From NCBI GenBank assembly GCA_016721435.1, contig JADKIC010000024.1, positions 1 to 64,000 of the forward strand: a stretch of DNA of 64,000 nt, read 5' to 3'. A program made the translations under genes and the position numbers. Source of the stretch: Bacteroidota bacterium. Lineage in GTDB: Bacteria; Bacteroidota; Bacteroidia; AKYH767-A; OLB10. This document shows, one piece after another, positions 15,424-24,416 of this stretch; the first letter of the stretch is position 1; each line of letters starts with the position of its first letter. The notes below the pieces were generated by a model. The model made no database searches. It saw only the letters and a program-made list of their open reading frames with translations, and was not told where the DNA came from.

Positions 15424-16860
15424 TTATTGGCCCTGACCCAAAGAGTAGGCTGCTTTACCATCAAACGAATAGAGATTTTCTGTTTTTATGGTATCAATGT
15501 TTTCAGTGATGGTATTTTTCAGAAGTTCAATGATTGTTTCCTTGTTGATTTTAGCACCGGCATCCGGCTTAAAACGACATCTCCAATGGTCGGTGCAGAA
15601 AGTTTCTTTAAAGCCATCCGGCCATACCTTGATACCCCTGTTTGTAATCATCGATAGTTTTACGCCATTGCTTTCAATCTTCTTTACTTTCTCGGCCAGT
15701 TCGTTGGGGTTCGTCCCGTTCCAATGAACAAAGATGTCCGCTCCCACTAATTCCTTTATAGCAGCCGGTTTACGTTTGTATTTAGGCAATACCAACGCTG
15801 CATTATTACTATAGGAAACCGGTTGTAGAATAGAAGGCTTTTTACCCAGGTTATCTATAACGGCTGCTGCAAATTCCTTTGTACCTACCGTTTGTTTACT
15901 CGTTCCTTGCTTATAGATATCATAGGTATGAATGCCTTCTTCCAGTGTTCTTAACCAGGCATTCTGGACTTTTTCAGCCACGCTGGTCTGACCAAGATGA
16001 TTAAGCATCATAACAGCACCCTGCAATAAACCGGATGGGTTAGCTACGTTTTGTCCTGCTATTCGGGGCGCCGAGCCATGTATTGCTTCAAACATTGAAC
16101 ATTCCTCCCCAATATTAGCTGACCCGGCCAGCCCCACAGAGCCGGTTATCTGAGCAGCCACATCACTTAATACATCTCCATAGAGATTAGGCATTACAAT
16201 AACATCAAATGCCTCGGGAGTGTCCGACATTTTAGCAGCTCCGATATCAATGATCCAATGTTCATTTTCAATTTCCGGATACTCTTTTGCAATTTCATCA
16301 AATATCTGGTGAAACAATCCATCCGTTTGCTTCATGATATTATCTTTTGTAAAGCAGGTTACCTTTTTACGGTTTTGCTGCTTCGCATATTCAAATGCAT
16401 AACGGACAATCTTCTCACAACCCGGTCTGCTGATCAGTTTTAGGCACTGTACCACTTCATCCGTTTGCTGGTGCTCAATACCTGCATACAAATCTTCTTC
16501 ATTCTCTCTTATGATAACAATATCCATGATCGGGTGCTTGGTGCTTACAAAAGGATGCAAACTCCTGCATGGCCTTACGTTGGAATATAGACCAAGAAAC
16601 TTCCGTGTAGTCACATTCAGACTCTTGTAGCCTCCCCCCTGCGGAGTGGTAATAGGAGCCTTTAAAAACACTTTGTTCCTCCTGATGGTTTCCCATGACT
16701 CTGTCGCGATACCTGACGTATTACCGGCGAGGTACACTTTTTCTCCCACTTCAATTTCTTCGATTTCAATTTGAGCTCCTGCTGCCAGAATTATTTTCAA
16801 AGTCGCGTCCATGATTTCAGGACCGATGCCGTCGCCTTTTGCTACTGTTATTTTAGTCAT
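15424..16860 (-). CDS. icd: Isocitrate dehydrogenase, NAD(P)-dependent (long, Thermus-like form)
   Basis: 478 residues. It converts isocitrate to 2-oxoglutarate and CO2 in the TCA cycle, in the cytoplasm. Seen are the N-terminal GDGIGPEIM, substrate-loop area RENEEDLYAGIEH, the conserved MPNLYGDVLSDVAAQ (metal-binding Asp) and nucleotide-binding HGSAPRIAGQNVANP. After about residue 335 there is an extra domain of about 140 residues (DIFVHWNGTNPNELAEKV and on), as in the longer Thermus-type enzymes. Cofactor preference was not resolved. It lies 12 nt downstream of a YceI-like gene and 18 nt upstream of a CutA-like gene: a likely three-gene operon. Confidence 0.92.
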   Translation of the reverse strand: MTKITVAKGDGIGPEIMDATLKIILAAGAQIEIEEIEVGEKVYLAGNTSGIATESWETIRRNKVFLKAPITTPQGGGYKSLNVTTRKFLGLYSNVRPCRSLHPFVSTKHPIMDIVIIRENEEDLYAGIEHQQTDEVVQCLKLISRPGCEKIVRYAFEYAKQQNRKKVTCFTKDNIMKQTDGLFHQIFDEIAKEYPEIENEHWIIDIGAAKMSDTPEAFDVIVMPNLYGDVLSDVAAQITGSVGLAGSANIGEECSMFEAIHGSAPRIAGQNVANPSGLLQGAVMMLNHLGQTSVAEKVQNAWLRTLEEGIHTYDIYKQGTSKQTVGTKEFAAAVIDNLGKKPSILQPVSYSNNAALVLPKYKRKPAAIKELVGADIFVHWNGTNPNELAEKVKKIESNGVKLSMITNRGIKVWPDGFKETFCTDHWRCRFKPDAGAKINKETIIELLKNTITENIDTIKTENLYSFDGKAAYSLGQGQ

Positions 16861-16872
16861 TGCTGTATATAT

Positions 16873-17487
16873 TTAGTGTTTAATAATTGCATTTACTTCA
16901 GGGCTCCAATCGTTAACATATCCCCTCGATATCGCTAGTCGAATCGTTTTTTTATAATGGTGGCTTCTGTTCCCTAAATGGAAATCCTTGGCATGAAATG
17001 CGATTTGCATGCTCACGGTTGGTCTGTCAACGTAATTGGGCGTGCTATTACTGATGATGGGTCCCGTACCTGAACTTCTGAAAAAGTTCAATTCAAGGCG
17101 ATACGGCTTCGTGTATCCGTTGAAATGCAGGGTACCATTCACCACACATGGCCTTGAACTATTATTATTAATACTGATGATATCAGCGGGACTTAGCTGA
17201 CCATCAAAAACGAAATACGTTTTGGACAGATCATTTAACCAGTCATCCAGAGTATCGTTTCCAATTTTAAATTTGCTAAAATCAACCTGTAGTAAAAATT
17301 CACCGGTGATATTATTCTTAAAAATAAATGCTGAATTGCTAATTCTGTAACAATCCACTTTATTGTAACAGGTTTCTACAAAAGCATTAGAAGGGACCAC
17401 GTTTTGAGCGAAAGCCGAATGGTTTATTGATAGGATCAACCCGATGATCCATAATTTCAACAATGGTAAAATAAATTTTGTTTTCAT
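16873..17487 (-). CDS. YceI-like secreted protein
   Basis: About 204 residues when started at the ATG at 17487, which places a good signal peptide (ending AFA-Q) at the N-terminus; an upstream ATG at 17517 would add ten polar residues. The mature part has a lipocalin-like beta pattern with GTLHFNGYTKPYRLEL and MQIAFHAKDFHLG, which resemble the YceI family (periplasmic binding of isoprenoid or lipid-like ligands). One Cys pair (TCYNKVDCYR) may form a disulfide. It is first in the likely operon with isocitrate dehydrogenase. Family call is moderate; ligand unknown. Confidence 0.6.
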   Translation of the reverse strand: MKTKFILPLLKLWIIGLILSINHSAFAQNVVPSNAFVETCYNKVDCYRISNSAFIFKNNITGEFLLQVDFSKFKIGNDTLDDWLNDLSKTYFVFDGQLSPADIISINNNSSRPCVVNGTLHFNGYTKPYRLELNFFRSSGTGPIISNSTPNYVDRPTVSMQIAFHAKDFHLGNRSHHYKKTIRLAISRGYVNDWSPEVNAIIKH

Positions 17488-17752
17488 AATAATTTGCCTG
17501 GTTGCCTTGATAAACACGCGAATACTGCATTTGTTTATTTCAATCGGAATCCCCGGTTTCTATTGACCCGGGCTTTTCACCTTCCGATAACTTACATGTA
17601 GGTGCCCAAGAATTTCCGTGCAAAATTGAAGAAAAATATTTATAACTTTTTATTTATATTTATAATGTAATCTATAAAATATTTTAATCAAATGATCGCT
17701 AAAAAATATCGTCGTGCGCTTTTCGACACGCTCTGTTTCTGTTTCTCGCTTC

Positions 17753-17851
17753 GACAGGTCACGACCTGTCGCTACAGTCCCTCGCTCTGTTTCTGTTTCT
17801 CGCTCTGTATCCGCGGCCTGTCGCTACAGATTCGACAGGTCCCGACCTGTC
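17753..17851. repeat. Dispersed palindromes of the GACAGGTC...GACCTGTC family
   Basis: GACAGGTCACGACCTGTC at 17753-17770 and GACAGGTCCCGACCTGTC at 17834-17851, each followed by GCTACA, with a half copy near 17813 (GCGGCCTGTCGCTACAGA). They are interleaved with a repeated CGCTCTGTTTCTGTTTC phrase. The 17488-18009 interval between the YceI-like and oxidoreductase genes holds nothing else I can support. Confidence 0.75.
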
Positions 17852-18009
17852 GCTACACGCTCTGTTTCTGTTTCACGCACTGTATATGGGGTCGATCCAA
17901 ATTTTAAAACCAATTATTTCAATTAGCATACATGCGGGTTTAAAAAGGATGATTGTGATTTTCAATATGTTTTTTATGATTTATTCTTACGCCCGCAAGT
18001 GATTCAATT

Positions 18010-18864
18010 TCATTGATGGTTCATAATATTTACGACTACATTTCCTTTTTTATGGAAGGATTCAACATAGGCATGCGCCTCCTGTATCTGCTCTAGTGAA
18101 TACCTTCGGTCGATAACAGTGATTAATTTCCCCTGAATAATCAATTCTCTGAGCTGTAACAAATCATCCGGATGTGTTTTAGGATTATCCTTTACTGTAA
18201 CATACCTGCCGCCGGAATTTAATAATGACTTTCCTGCGGATTTTGATAATTTTCCGACAGCATCAAAGATGATGTCGTAGTTTGAGCCGAATTTCGTTAA
18301 TTCATCAATGGTGTAATCCATCACCTGATCTGCACCGAGCATTTTTACCATGGAGAGGTTAGTAGTACTGCAAACAGCAGTTGTGTTTGCACCGTAAGCC
18401 TTTGCAATCTGAAGAGCAAAAGAGCCCACACTTCCCGAGGCTCCATAAATCATCACCTTGCTACCTGCCTTTATCCCGGCTTCCTTTAAAAATCTTAATG
18501 CTGTGAGTCCACCCACCGGTACGGTCGCCGCTTCTTCAAAGCTCATATTGTCAGGCTTTAAAGCAATCAGATCATTCACCGGAAGGCAGGTGTATTCTGC
18601 ATATCCTCCAAAACGCAGACCACAGGAAGCAAAAACCTCATCACCTGGTTTAAAGGCCTTTACTTTTTTACCTACTTCTTCAATTACACCGGCAAGTTCA
18701 AAGCCCAGAATTTTTACCCGCTTAGGTCTCAACAATCCGTTAAAAAGCCGGGCCAGGAAGGGATCGGCTTTACGCAAGCGCCAGTCCCCTGCACTTACAG
18801 TGGTGGCATGTATTTGTATCAATACTTCATTCTCACGTGGTACTGGCTTTGCGATCTCACTCAT
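18010..18864 (-). CDS. NAD(P)-dependent quinone oxidoreductase/alcohol dehydrogenase-like (MDR family), 5' end frameshifted
   Basis: 284 residues of a zinc-independent medium-chain dehydrogenase/reductase. It has the GroES-like part (GFELAGVIEEVGKKVKAFKPGDEVFA, split here only for description) and a Rossmann part with MIYGASGSVGSFALQIAKAYG, the NAD(P)H-binding GxGxxG-like site, and DIIFDAVGKL. The expected N-terminal strand is encoded from ATG at 18911 (MKAVIYEN) but reaches a stop; one extra base after GAAAA near 18895 would read KYGSPLVLKMSEI and join it, giving about 300 residues. Substrates of such enzymes are typically quinones or enones; not resolvable here. Confidence 0.85.
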   Translation of the reverse strand: MSEIAKPVPRENEVLIQIHATTVSAGDWRLRKADPFLARLFNGLLRPKRVKILGFELAGVIEEVGKKVKAFKPGDEVFASCGLRFGGYAEYTCLPVNDLIALKPDNMSFEEAATVPVGGLTALRFLKEAGIKAGSKVMIYGASGSVGSFALQIAKAYGANTTAVCSTTNLSMVKMLGADQVMDYTIDELTKFGSNYDIIFDAVGKLSKSAGKSLLNSGGRYVTVKDNPKTHPDDLLQLRELIIQGKLITVIDRRYSLEQIQEAHAYVESFHKKGNVVVNIMNHQ

Positions 18865-18976
18865 TTTAAGAACAAGCGGCGAACCGTATTTTCATAAATA
18901 ACTGCTTTCATGTTTTTAGATTAAATTTTTAAAATATTAGCTGGTGGAAGATCCCCGGGTATAACAGAATTGTTGA

Positions 18977-19579
18977 TTATACCTTTCCCTCCTGTTTAGT
19001 TATTGTCCGGAAGTAAGGCGAGCAGGTGATGATTATTAAGAGGATTAATGCAACTGGACTTGCTTCGAGTCCGAAGTTGCCGCCGCTCAACCAGCGGGAT
19101 GTTTCCGACAGCAGCGGCTTCAACAATCCTTGTTCCTGATCACCACTTACGCCAAAACCGAGCACCGGACCCTGCATCACATTGGCCATAAAATGCAGGC
19201 TGAAGGGCATAGCCAGATTTTTTGATTTTAGAAAGGCCCGCCCGAAGAGTATAGATGCAATAAAAATATTTACCCCTGCTACTGCACCCGTGAATCCTGT
19301 CATTCCATCTTTATCGAGATGCGTTAACAGAAACATGGCTGCAGTCATCAATTGTGCAGGCCATGTCCCGAACGCCGCAACAAGTCGCTGAAAAAGAAAC
19401 CCTCTGAACAATAGTTCTTCGGCCATTGCAACACCCATCATCAGAATCAGGCCCTGCAGAAAACAGGTGCTGAGATATAATTCAGCTGCCATCGCACCAC
19501 TCCTCCCACCATCAGAATGAGAGCAGGCAATAACATAAGTACAGCACCCAATAGAAGGCCAATGAACAGCTCTTTCCAC
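18977..19579 (-). CDS. CPBP family intramembrane metalloprotease, C-terminal part (frameshifted)
   Basis: This frame carries the conserved CPBP (Abi/CAAX protease-like) motifs from about 19440 downward: AEELLFRGFLFQRL (the EExxxR motif), a membrane segment, FLLTHLDKD, and FSLHFMAN (the FxxxH-type motif). Glu and His residues of these motifs are thought to bind the catalytic metal. The first 40 or so residues of the ORF are out of frame with the gene. The N-terminal half is 19447-19851; together they give a membrane protein of about 290 residues. Confidence 0.8.
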   Translation of the reverse strand: MERAVHWPSIGCCTYVIACSHSDGGRSGAMAAELYLSTCFLQGLILMMGVAMAEELLFRGFLFQRLVAAFGTWPAQLMTAAMFLLTHLDKDGMTGFTGAVAGVNIFIASILFGRAFLKSKNLAMPFSLHFMANVMQGPVLGFGVSGDQEQGLLKPLLSETSRWLSGGNFGLEASPVALILLIIITCSPYFRTITKQEGKV

Positions 19580-19851
19580 CAGACTTTGTTGATGCTGCCA
19601 CTAATTTCCATAAGCGGTTTTCCACGCATCGTCTGGCAAAGGATCGTAACTAACGCAATGATTCCTGTTTGCAGCCATACGCTGAGTTCAAAATCATAAC
19701 TATCCGCCAATACAATAAGCGGGAAAAGAAATCCGGCGAGTAAGAATAAGAAAATCATCACCCACCATCCGTTACGGATATTCTTCCCCTTTCCCCGGAG
19801 AATAAATGCAATTGTCTTCTTCATGGCGTTACTGATTCTTTTCATTGTCAT
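19447..19851 (-). CDS. CPBP family intramembrane metalloprotease, N-terminal part (frameshifted)
   Basis: A start region with basic residues (KGKNIRNGWWVM) is followed by three hydrophobic segments. About 120 residues match the usual N-terminal half of CPBP proteases, then the frame runs into a stop inside the segment preceding the EExxxR motif. The break lies between about 19450 and 19500. It begins 4 nt after the stop of the DUF4386 gene, so the two are probably cotranscribed. Confidence 0.75.
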   Translation of the reverse strand: MTMKRISNAMKKTIAFILRGKGKNIRNGWWVMIFLFLLAGFLFPLIVLADSYDFELSVWLQTGIIALVTILCQTMRGKPLMEISGSINKVWWKELFIGLLLGAVLMLLPALILMVGGVVRWQLNYISAPVFCRA

Positions 19852-19855
19852 GCTG

Positions 19856-20578
19856 TCAGCATATTCCTGCAGTCCTCTTCCGTTTTTCCAGGGCTTCCTG
19901 ATTAAAGCCCCTTCTTATCAGCCATACCGCCAGCACCATTTCATACACTGCCACCGGAAGTGCCATAAACACTGTTTGAATGGAGAAATATGAAAATAGA
20001 CCAAATACTTCCATCACGGCCGCAGCAAAAATTAATACAGCTCCGATCATGCCTGTGAGAGCAATTTTTACCGGGACAATTTCCGTGCGGCAAAGCACAT
20101 AACTGTAAACAAAGGTATTTATCCCCAGCATAAAATGCGGACCGAGAATAAAAGTCCATTCATGTATAGAGGTTAAAGTTCCCGCCAGCATCATAAAGTC
20201 ATTCATATCCTGTCCGGGGTGATTAACATATGCAACGCTCAGGCTTACAAGTGCAAGCATACTCAAAATACCTACCATGATGAAGACCACTTCCAACAGA
20301 CGAAAAACAACATAGGCCAATCCCATGCTTTCGTTGTATCGTCTTAAAAAAGGATAAAGCATAACAGCAGTACCGATGTTGGCACAACATAACACTAACT
20401 CAAAAAGGGCTCCGAGAGCAATCTGCCCAGCATGTTCCGCCCCTGCTCCCGGAGTAGAAAACTCCAACAGCGGATCATATAATTTAAAACCAATGATGGC
20501 GGTCAACGTGGCGGTGATAAAGAAGATACCTGTAATAACCGCCTTTTTCCTATCGCGCTTATGAATCAGTTTGTTCAT
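19856..20578 (-). CDS. DUF4386 family membrane protein
   Basis: 240 residues with about six membrane segments. The family look is clear: a start with ITGIFFITATLTAIIG, a middle AVMLYPFLRRYNESMGLAYVVFR-type block (described as pieces), and HEWTFILGPHFMLGINTFVYSY. DUF4386 proteins are inner-membrane proteins of unknown function. It ends just before the CPBP protease gene. Confidence 0.82.
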   Translation of the reverse strand: MNKLIHKRDRKKAVITGIFFITATLTAIIGFKLYDPLLEFSTPGAGAEHAGQIALGALFELVLCCANIGTAVMLYPFLRRYNESMGLAYVVFRLLEVVFIMVGILSMLALVSLSVAYVNHPGQDMNDFMMLAGTLTSIHEWTFILGPHFMLGINTFVYSYVLCRTEIVPVKIALTGMIGAVLIFAAAVMEVFGLFSYFSIQTVFMALPVAVYEMVLAVWLIRRGFNQEALEKRKRTAGIC

Positions 20579-20647
20579 GGTATTTGTTTTTTTAGTTTAT
20601 ATTTTATGGGTTTAATTGGATGATTTCTATTTATGAATCCTGCTTCA

Positions 20648-20902
20648 TTAATTTCTTTTCCATGCAAAGGGATTCGTTTTCCATGGCTTGAAAATGTACA
20701 AACTTACATTAAGGTACCTGTTGAATATTTCACTGTCGTTCGAAATATTGCGTAATCCATGTGTATAGCGAATATCCAGTGCCAGCTTTTTCTGTTTTAT
20801 CCGGAACATATACCCCGCACCAAGCTGTAGTCCGGTATCCAATCGCTTAAAGGAGGAGTTGCCCTTCTTACTAAAAGATACCGAAGTCGTGGTGCTTGAC
20901 AT
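20648..20902 (-). CDS. Outer-membrane beta-barrel protein, C-terminal part (frameshifted)
   Basis: 84 residues with alternating barrel strands (LDTGLQLGAGYMF, LALDIRYTHGLRNIS, LNVSLYIF), ending a PorT/OmpW-like eight-stranded barrel. The preceding strands are in 20797-21348. The frame break is near 20895-20905, at the GTACCGGAAATG tract. Confidence 0.72.
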   Translation of the reverse strand: MSSTTTSVSFSKKGNSSFKRLDTGLQLGAGYMFRIKQKKLALDIRYTHGLRNISNDSEIFNRYLNVSLYIFKPWKTNPFAWKRN

Positions 20903-21348
20903 TTCCGGGTACCGTAAAGATTATACGCGATGGCCGGTCCTGCATCTACATAAAAACTTCCGAAATGGAAACGGGCCAGAAGCGGTGTTTCCAAGGTATA
21001 CAAACGAAGGCTGGATTTATCGCCCGTCAACGGATTGTTTGAATCCAGTTTACCGCCTTTCATAACGAAGTAGAGTTGCGATACAATCGAAAATCGTGAT
21101 GTGATGCCCGCCTGAAACGACAAGCCGACTTGTGGACCAAATGACGACTTCCTGTAGTTGGAAAGCATTGCATTTGATTTTCCATAATGAAGGTTGGTGC
21201 TTACCATGTTAAGCACGGGTTGTAGGGAGGTTTCCGTTACTCTTTGGTTCCGGCCTGCTGCGGAATTCAATCCTGCTTCCTGGCCCTGTATATTTCCGGC
21301 CAGAAACATCATGGTCATAAGGACTCCTGCATGTGTTCTTTTTTTCAT
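20797..21348 (-). CDS. Outer-membrane beta-barrel protein (PorT-like), N-terminal part (frameshifted)
   Basis: Starting at the ATG at 21348 gives a signal peptide (MKKRTHAGVLM through NIQG-Q) and then barrel strands such as GPQVGLSFQAGI, FSIVSQLYFVMKGGK and FYVDAGPAIAYNLYG. The pattern fits the porin/PorT-like outer-membrane beta-barrel family common in Bacteroidota. After YGTRK the frame is lost and the family pattern continues in 20648-20902. Whole gene: about 233 residues. Function unknown, possibly structural. It lies just downstream of the LytTR regulator. Confidence 0.75.
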   Translation of the reverse strand: MKKRTHAGVLMTMMFLAGNIQGQEAGLNSAAGRNQRVTETSLQPVLNMVSTNLHYGKSNAMLSNYRKSSFGPQVGLSFQAGITSRFSIVSQLYFVMKGGKLDSNNPLTGDKSSLRLYTLETPLLARFHFGSFYVDAGPAIAYNLYGTRKCQAPRLRYLLVRRATPPLSDWIPDYSLVRGICSG

Positions 21349-21419
21349 ATTCCTGTTTTTTTGGCAAAGAAACATTCCTGCAGGACCTAATGAAAATCTA
21401 CTATGCAAAATCAGGTATC

Positions 21420-22157
21420 TTATCTGCAAAAGGCGGTCATGGTTCTGCGAAATTTCAGGAACTTATGTTCTGTTTTGTATGAGCTGAAAAACTGCTCTTT
21501 GTATGTATCGGAAATAGGGATCAGCTGATCCGCGATTTTGATTCTATTACGCTCAATGGAAATGATTTTATGAAGGGCCACCATGTACGATTTATGAACA
21601 CGGCAGATGATTCCTGCAGGGATCAACCTTTCAAACTCACTGAAATTCTGCAAGGTCATCACCCTCCTGTTTTCCGTATGAATGCGCCGGTAGTCGCGCA
21701 TCCCTTCAATGTACACAATTTCGCTAAGCATAATTTTTTCAAGGCGGTTTTCCGTTTTTACGAAAATAAATTCCGGGGGTATCTCAGCACTTCGCTGTGA
21801 CAGGTTTTCCATGGCTTTGTTAACGGCTTGTAAAAAGCGATTAAAGGTAAAAGGCTTGAGCAAGTAGTCGGTAATTTTTAGTTCATAACCCTTTAATGCA
21901 TACTCCTGGTAGGCTGTGGTAATGATTACCTGGCTGCTGATCTTTGTGCTTTCCAACAATTCTATCCCTGATAACTCATCCATATTGATATCTAAAAAAA
22001 GCACATCTACTTTATGGCTATTAAGATAGGCCAGCCCGTCGAGCGCATTGTCGAAGCAGGCGCTTAATTGAAGGAAGGGAATCTTGCTTACAAAATCCTT
22101 TGTTTTCTCCAGTGCCAGGGGTTCATCTTCAATGATGATGCAGGAATATTTATCCAT
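21420..22157 (-). CDS. LytTR-family response regulator
   Basis: 245 residues. A receiver domain (about 1-120) has acidic IIEDEPLA, phospho-acceptor Asp in VLFLDINMDE, Thr in IITTAY and Lys in LLKPF. A LytTR DNA-binding domain (about 140-235) has IVYIEGMRDYRRIHT and ICRVHKSYMVAL. It acts in the cytoplasm as a transcription regulator activated by the adjacent LytS-like kinase, whose gene overlaps its start by 8 nt. The C-terminal tail (RRTMTAFCR) is slightly long. The two genes downstream on the strand (outer-membrane barrel, DUF4386/CPBP) are candidate targets (inference). Confidence 0.92.
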   Translation of the reverse strand: MDKYSCIIIEDEPLALEKTKDFVSKIPFLQLSACFDNALDGLAYLNSHKVDVLFLDINMDELSGIELLESTKISSQVIITTAYQEYALKGYELKITDYLLKPFTFNRFLQAVNKAMENLSQRSAEIPPEFIFVKTENRLEKIMLSEIVYIEGMRDYRRIHTENRRVMTLQNFSEFERLIPAGIICRVHKSYMVALHKIISIERNRIKIADQLIPISDTYKEQFFSSYKTEHKFLKFRRTMTAFCR

Positions 22158-23079
22158 GATGTATGTTCAGGTATACCTGGTATTGCTCTTTATTGTTTTG
22201 TATGTCCAGAGTATGTTTTCCGGGATAGATCAGATTCAGACGCTTTTGAATAAGCTCATTGCCTAGTCCCCCAATGCCTTGCTGAAGCGGTCGTGGATCA
22301 TTCCTGTTCACACAATTCAGTTCTACGGAATCTTCATTAATAGTAATCTCCACCCGTATAGCATTTTCAAGTTTTTTATTATGGGTATGTAAGGCATTCT
22401 CAATAAAGGGAATGAAAATCATCGGGGCTATGAAATGGCCTTCCGTAGAACCGTTCACAATAAATTGCACATAGTTTTCATTCATGGTCCGTATTCGCTG
22501 TAGGGCAATGTACTTTTCTATATACTCCATTTCTCTGGATAATGGAATTTTTTCGGCTTTAGTCTCGTAGAGTACAAACCTCATGATGTCCGAAAGCTGA
22601 TTAAGGTAGTCGGAAGCAGCAACAGCATCGCGGAGGATCAATGCATCAATATTATTTATAGTATTAAACAAGAGATGAGGATCCAACTGCTTTTTTATCA
22701 GGGCGAGTTCCATTTCTACGTTTTTCTCCCGGAGATTCTGTTTGAGTTTTATTTCATTGAACCAGTTGATAAATCCATTCATCACCAAAGCTACCGAGCC
22801 ACAGAGCATCCCGATCATAGTCATGACCATCAATACAATTGGTGCGGTGGAACGGCCATGGCGACCTCCTTCGTCCATATCGTAAATACGTCCTGATTCA
22901 ATAAAATAGCGCAGGAGAACATAGCTCGCCAGTGCCGCCACGGCTGAAATGAGAATCCCTATCCCTATCGATGAAAGAATCTTTTTTTTCTGCAGGTAGC
23001 GGGGGAACAAAGAAATAATACAGATAAAAAGAAATGACAGAAGGAATGAAGGCAAAGAGCAGGATGCTGCGAAAGGCAT
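22150..23079 (-). CDS. LytS/YehU-family sensor histidine kinase, C-terminal part (frameshifted)
   Basis: This frame holds the later membrane segments (about 20-110), a coiled linker (LKQNLREKNVEMELALIKKQ), the His_kinase domain with LDPHLLFNTIN (phospho-acceptor His), and the ATPase domain with PFIENALHTH (N box) and GIGGLGNELIQKRL (G box). The kinase would autophosphorylate and transfer to the LytTR regulator encoded by the overlapping next gene. The first about 25 residues of this ORF are out of frame; the real N-terminus is 22898-23209. Confidence 0.88.
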   Translation of the reverse strand: MPFAASCSLPSFLLSFLFICIISLFPRYLQKKKILSSIGIGILISAVAALASYVLLRYFIESGRIYDMDEGGRHGRSTAPIVLMVMTMIGMLCGSVALVMNGFINWFNEIKLKQNLREKNVEMELALIKKQLDPHLLFNTINNIDALILRDAVAASDYLNQLSDIMRFVLYETKAEKIPLSREMEYIEKYIALQRIRTMNENYVQFIVNGSTEGHFIAPMIFIPFIENALHTHNKKLENAIRVEITINEDSVELNCVNRNDPRPLQQGIGGLGNELIQKRLNLIYPGKHTLDIQNNKEQYQVYLNIHHG

Positions 23080-23209
23080 TCACCACACGGAAACCGGGAT
23101 CGCCCTCATATACGTCACTTCTGGAATATACACTCAATACAATGCCTACCAGTAAAAAATAACAGAGCCAGAACGCCATGTGCAATAAAACGATTACTGA
23201 CTTTTTCAT
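22898..23209 (-). CDS. LytS-family histidine kinase, N-terminal part (frameshifted)
   Basis: The start MKKSVIVLLHMAFWLCYF is typical of the Bacteroidota YehU/LytS kinases (KxxxxHxxFWxxY), followed by a second membrane segment (LLFAFIPSVISFYLYYFFV). The frame breaks at the run of Cs near 23005-23012 and the pattern continues in 22150-23079 as PRYLQKKKIL. Combined length is about 350 residues, normal for the family. Confidence 0.8.
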   Translation of the reverse strand: MKKSVIVLLHMAFWLCYFLLVGIVLSVYSRSDVYEGDPGFRVVNAFRSILLFAFIPSVISFYLYYFFVPPLPAEKKDSFIDRDRDSHFSRGGTGELCSPALFY

Positions 23210-23379
23210 GATTTAAATTTAGCAACTTCCGATGGATTCTTCCGTCGTGATCAAATTTCGTTCAGAAATCTGCATTCTCCTAAAAATATCTGCAAAAGGG
23301 CAGTAAGTTTCTGCAAATAACCCTTTTGACGCCTTCAGTGAAAGATGATCATCCGAGAATTTGTATAACTGCAAAAAGA

Positions 23380-24288
23380 TTAAAATTCTTCCAATACCAA
23401 TTCCTTGTTCAGCATCATTCCGGCTGTAGTGCCCGTCGCCACGGCATTGGCAAGGGTGCGCATACGGTTGCTGTTATCCCCGCAGGCATACACACCGTAA
23501 ACACTGGTTCTCTGCAAATGGTCGGTTCGTATATAACCTTCCTGACTCAATTCGCATCCCAGGCTTTGCGGAATAGAACAATGCTGTTCAAAAGGAAGCG
23601 GCGCATACATAACCTCAGCAGGTATTCCTGTTCCATCTTTAAAACGTATCGTATGCAATTGTCCGGCATAATGTTCCAGCTTTTCAATTTCTTCTTCTTT
23701 GATTGTAATGCTGCGTAGTGCTAGTTTATCTTGTTGGTTATCCGTCAGCGTGGATTTGCCATTACTAAGTAAGGCAAGGTCTTTTGTCCAGTTCGAGAGC
23801 AGAACGGTAAGTTCATAGCCGCTTTCGCCATTGCCAAGTAGAACAGTTTTTTTATTCCGCACTTCATAGCCATGACAGTAGGGACAATGCAACACGGATT
23901 TCCCCCAACATTCCGCAAATCCTTCTATTCGTGGCAGGAGGTCCTTAATGCCCGTAGCGAAAATCAATTTCTTAGCGCTGAACTTCTCCCCGGCTGCGCA
24001 AAGTATTTCAAATCCTCTCCCGGTTCTTACTCCCGTTGTTGCCCTTCCGTTAAAAATCCTCACCGTATCATATACCTTCAGTTGCTGCCGGGCCAGCTGT
24101 GTGATTTCTCCCGGTGCTTTACCATCCTGAGTGATGAAGTTATGCGAATAGGGTGTGTTGCGGTTACAGGGATTGCCGCTATCGATGATCAGCACATTTT
24201 TCATCGCCCTGCCGAGTGCCATTCCTGCGGCCAATCCCGCATAGCTGCCTCCAATGATGATTACTTCATAGGTGTACTCTTCTTTCAT
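23380..24288 (-). CDS. Thioredoxin reductase-like NAD(P)/FAD-dependent oxidoreductase
   Basis: About 302 residues from the ATG at 24288; longer forms of the ORF run into unrelated sequence. It begins with the FAD dinucleotide motif EVIIIGGSYAGLAAGMALGR, has the redox pair CPYC in VLHCPYCHGYEV, a second nucleotide motif LLGNGESGYE, and the C-terminal FAD motif VYACGDNSNRM. These are class II pyridine nucleotide-disulfide oxidoreductases. The CPYC differs from the CATC of true TrxB and is common in TrxR-like proteins of unknown partner. A small membrane-protein gene lies upstream on the same strand. Confidence 0.87.
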   Translation of the reverse strand: MKEEYTYEVIIIGGSYAGLAAGMALGRAMKNVLIIDSGNPCNRNTPYSHNFITQDGKAPGEITQLARQQLKVYDTVRIFNGRATTGVRTGRGFEILCAAGEKFSAKKLIFATGIKDLLPRIEGFAECWGKSVLHCPYCHGYEVRNKKTVLLGNGESGYELTVLLSNWTKDLALLSNGKSTLTDNQQDKLALRSITIKEEEIEKLEHYAGQLHTIRFKDGTGIPAEVMYAPLPFEQHCSIPQSLGCELSQEGYIRTDHLQRTSVYGVYACGDNSNRMRTLANAVATGTTAGMMLNKELVLEEF

Positions 24289-24416
24289 TGTTCTGTTTTT
24301 ATACCCGGCTTTTAAAGGAACTGGTGATATTAGTCCGGCCAGGAAGAATCCAATTTGTATAATAAAAGCACGCCTCGAGCTTTGATTTGTCTCTTTCCTC
24401 CTCACCTTTGGGCCCC

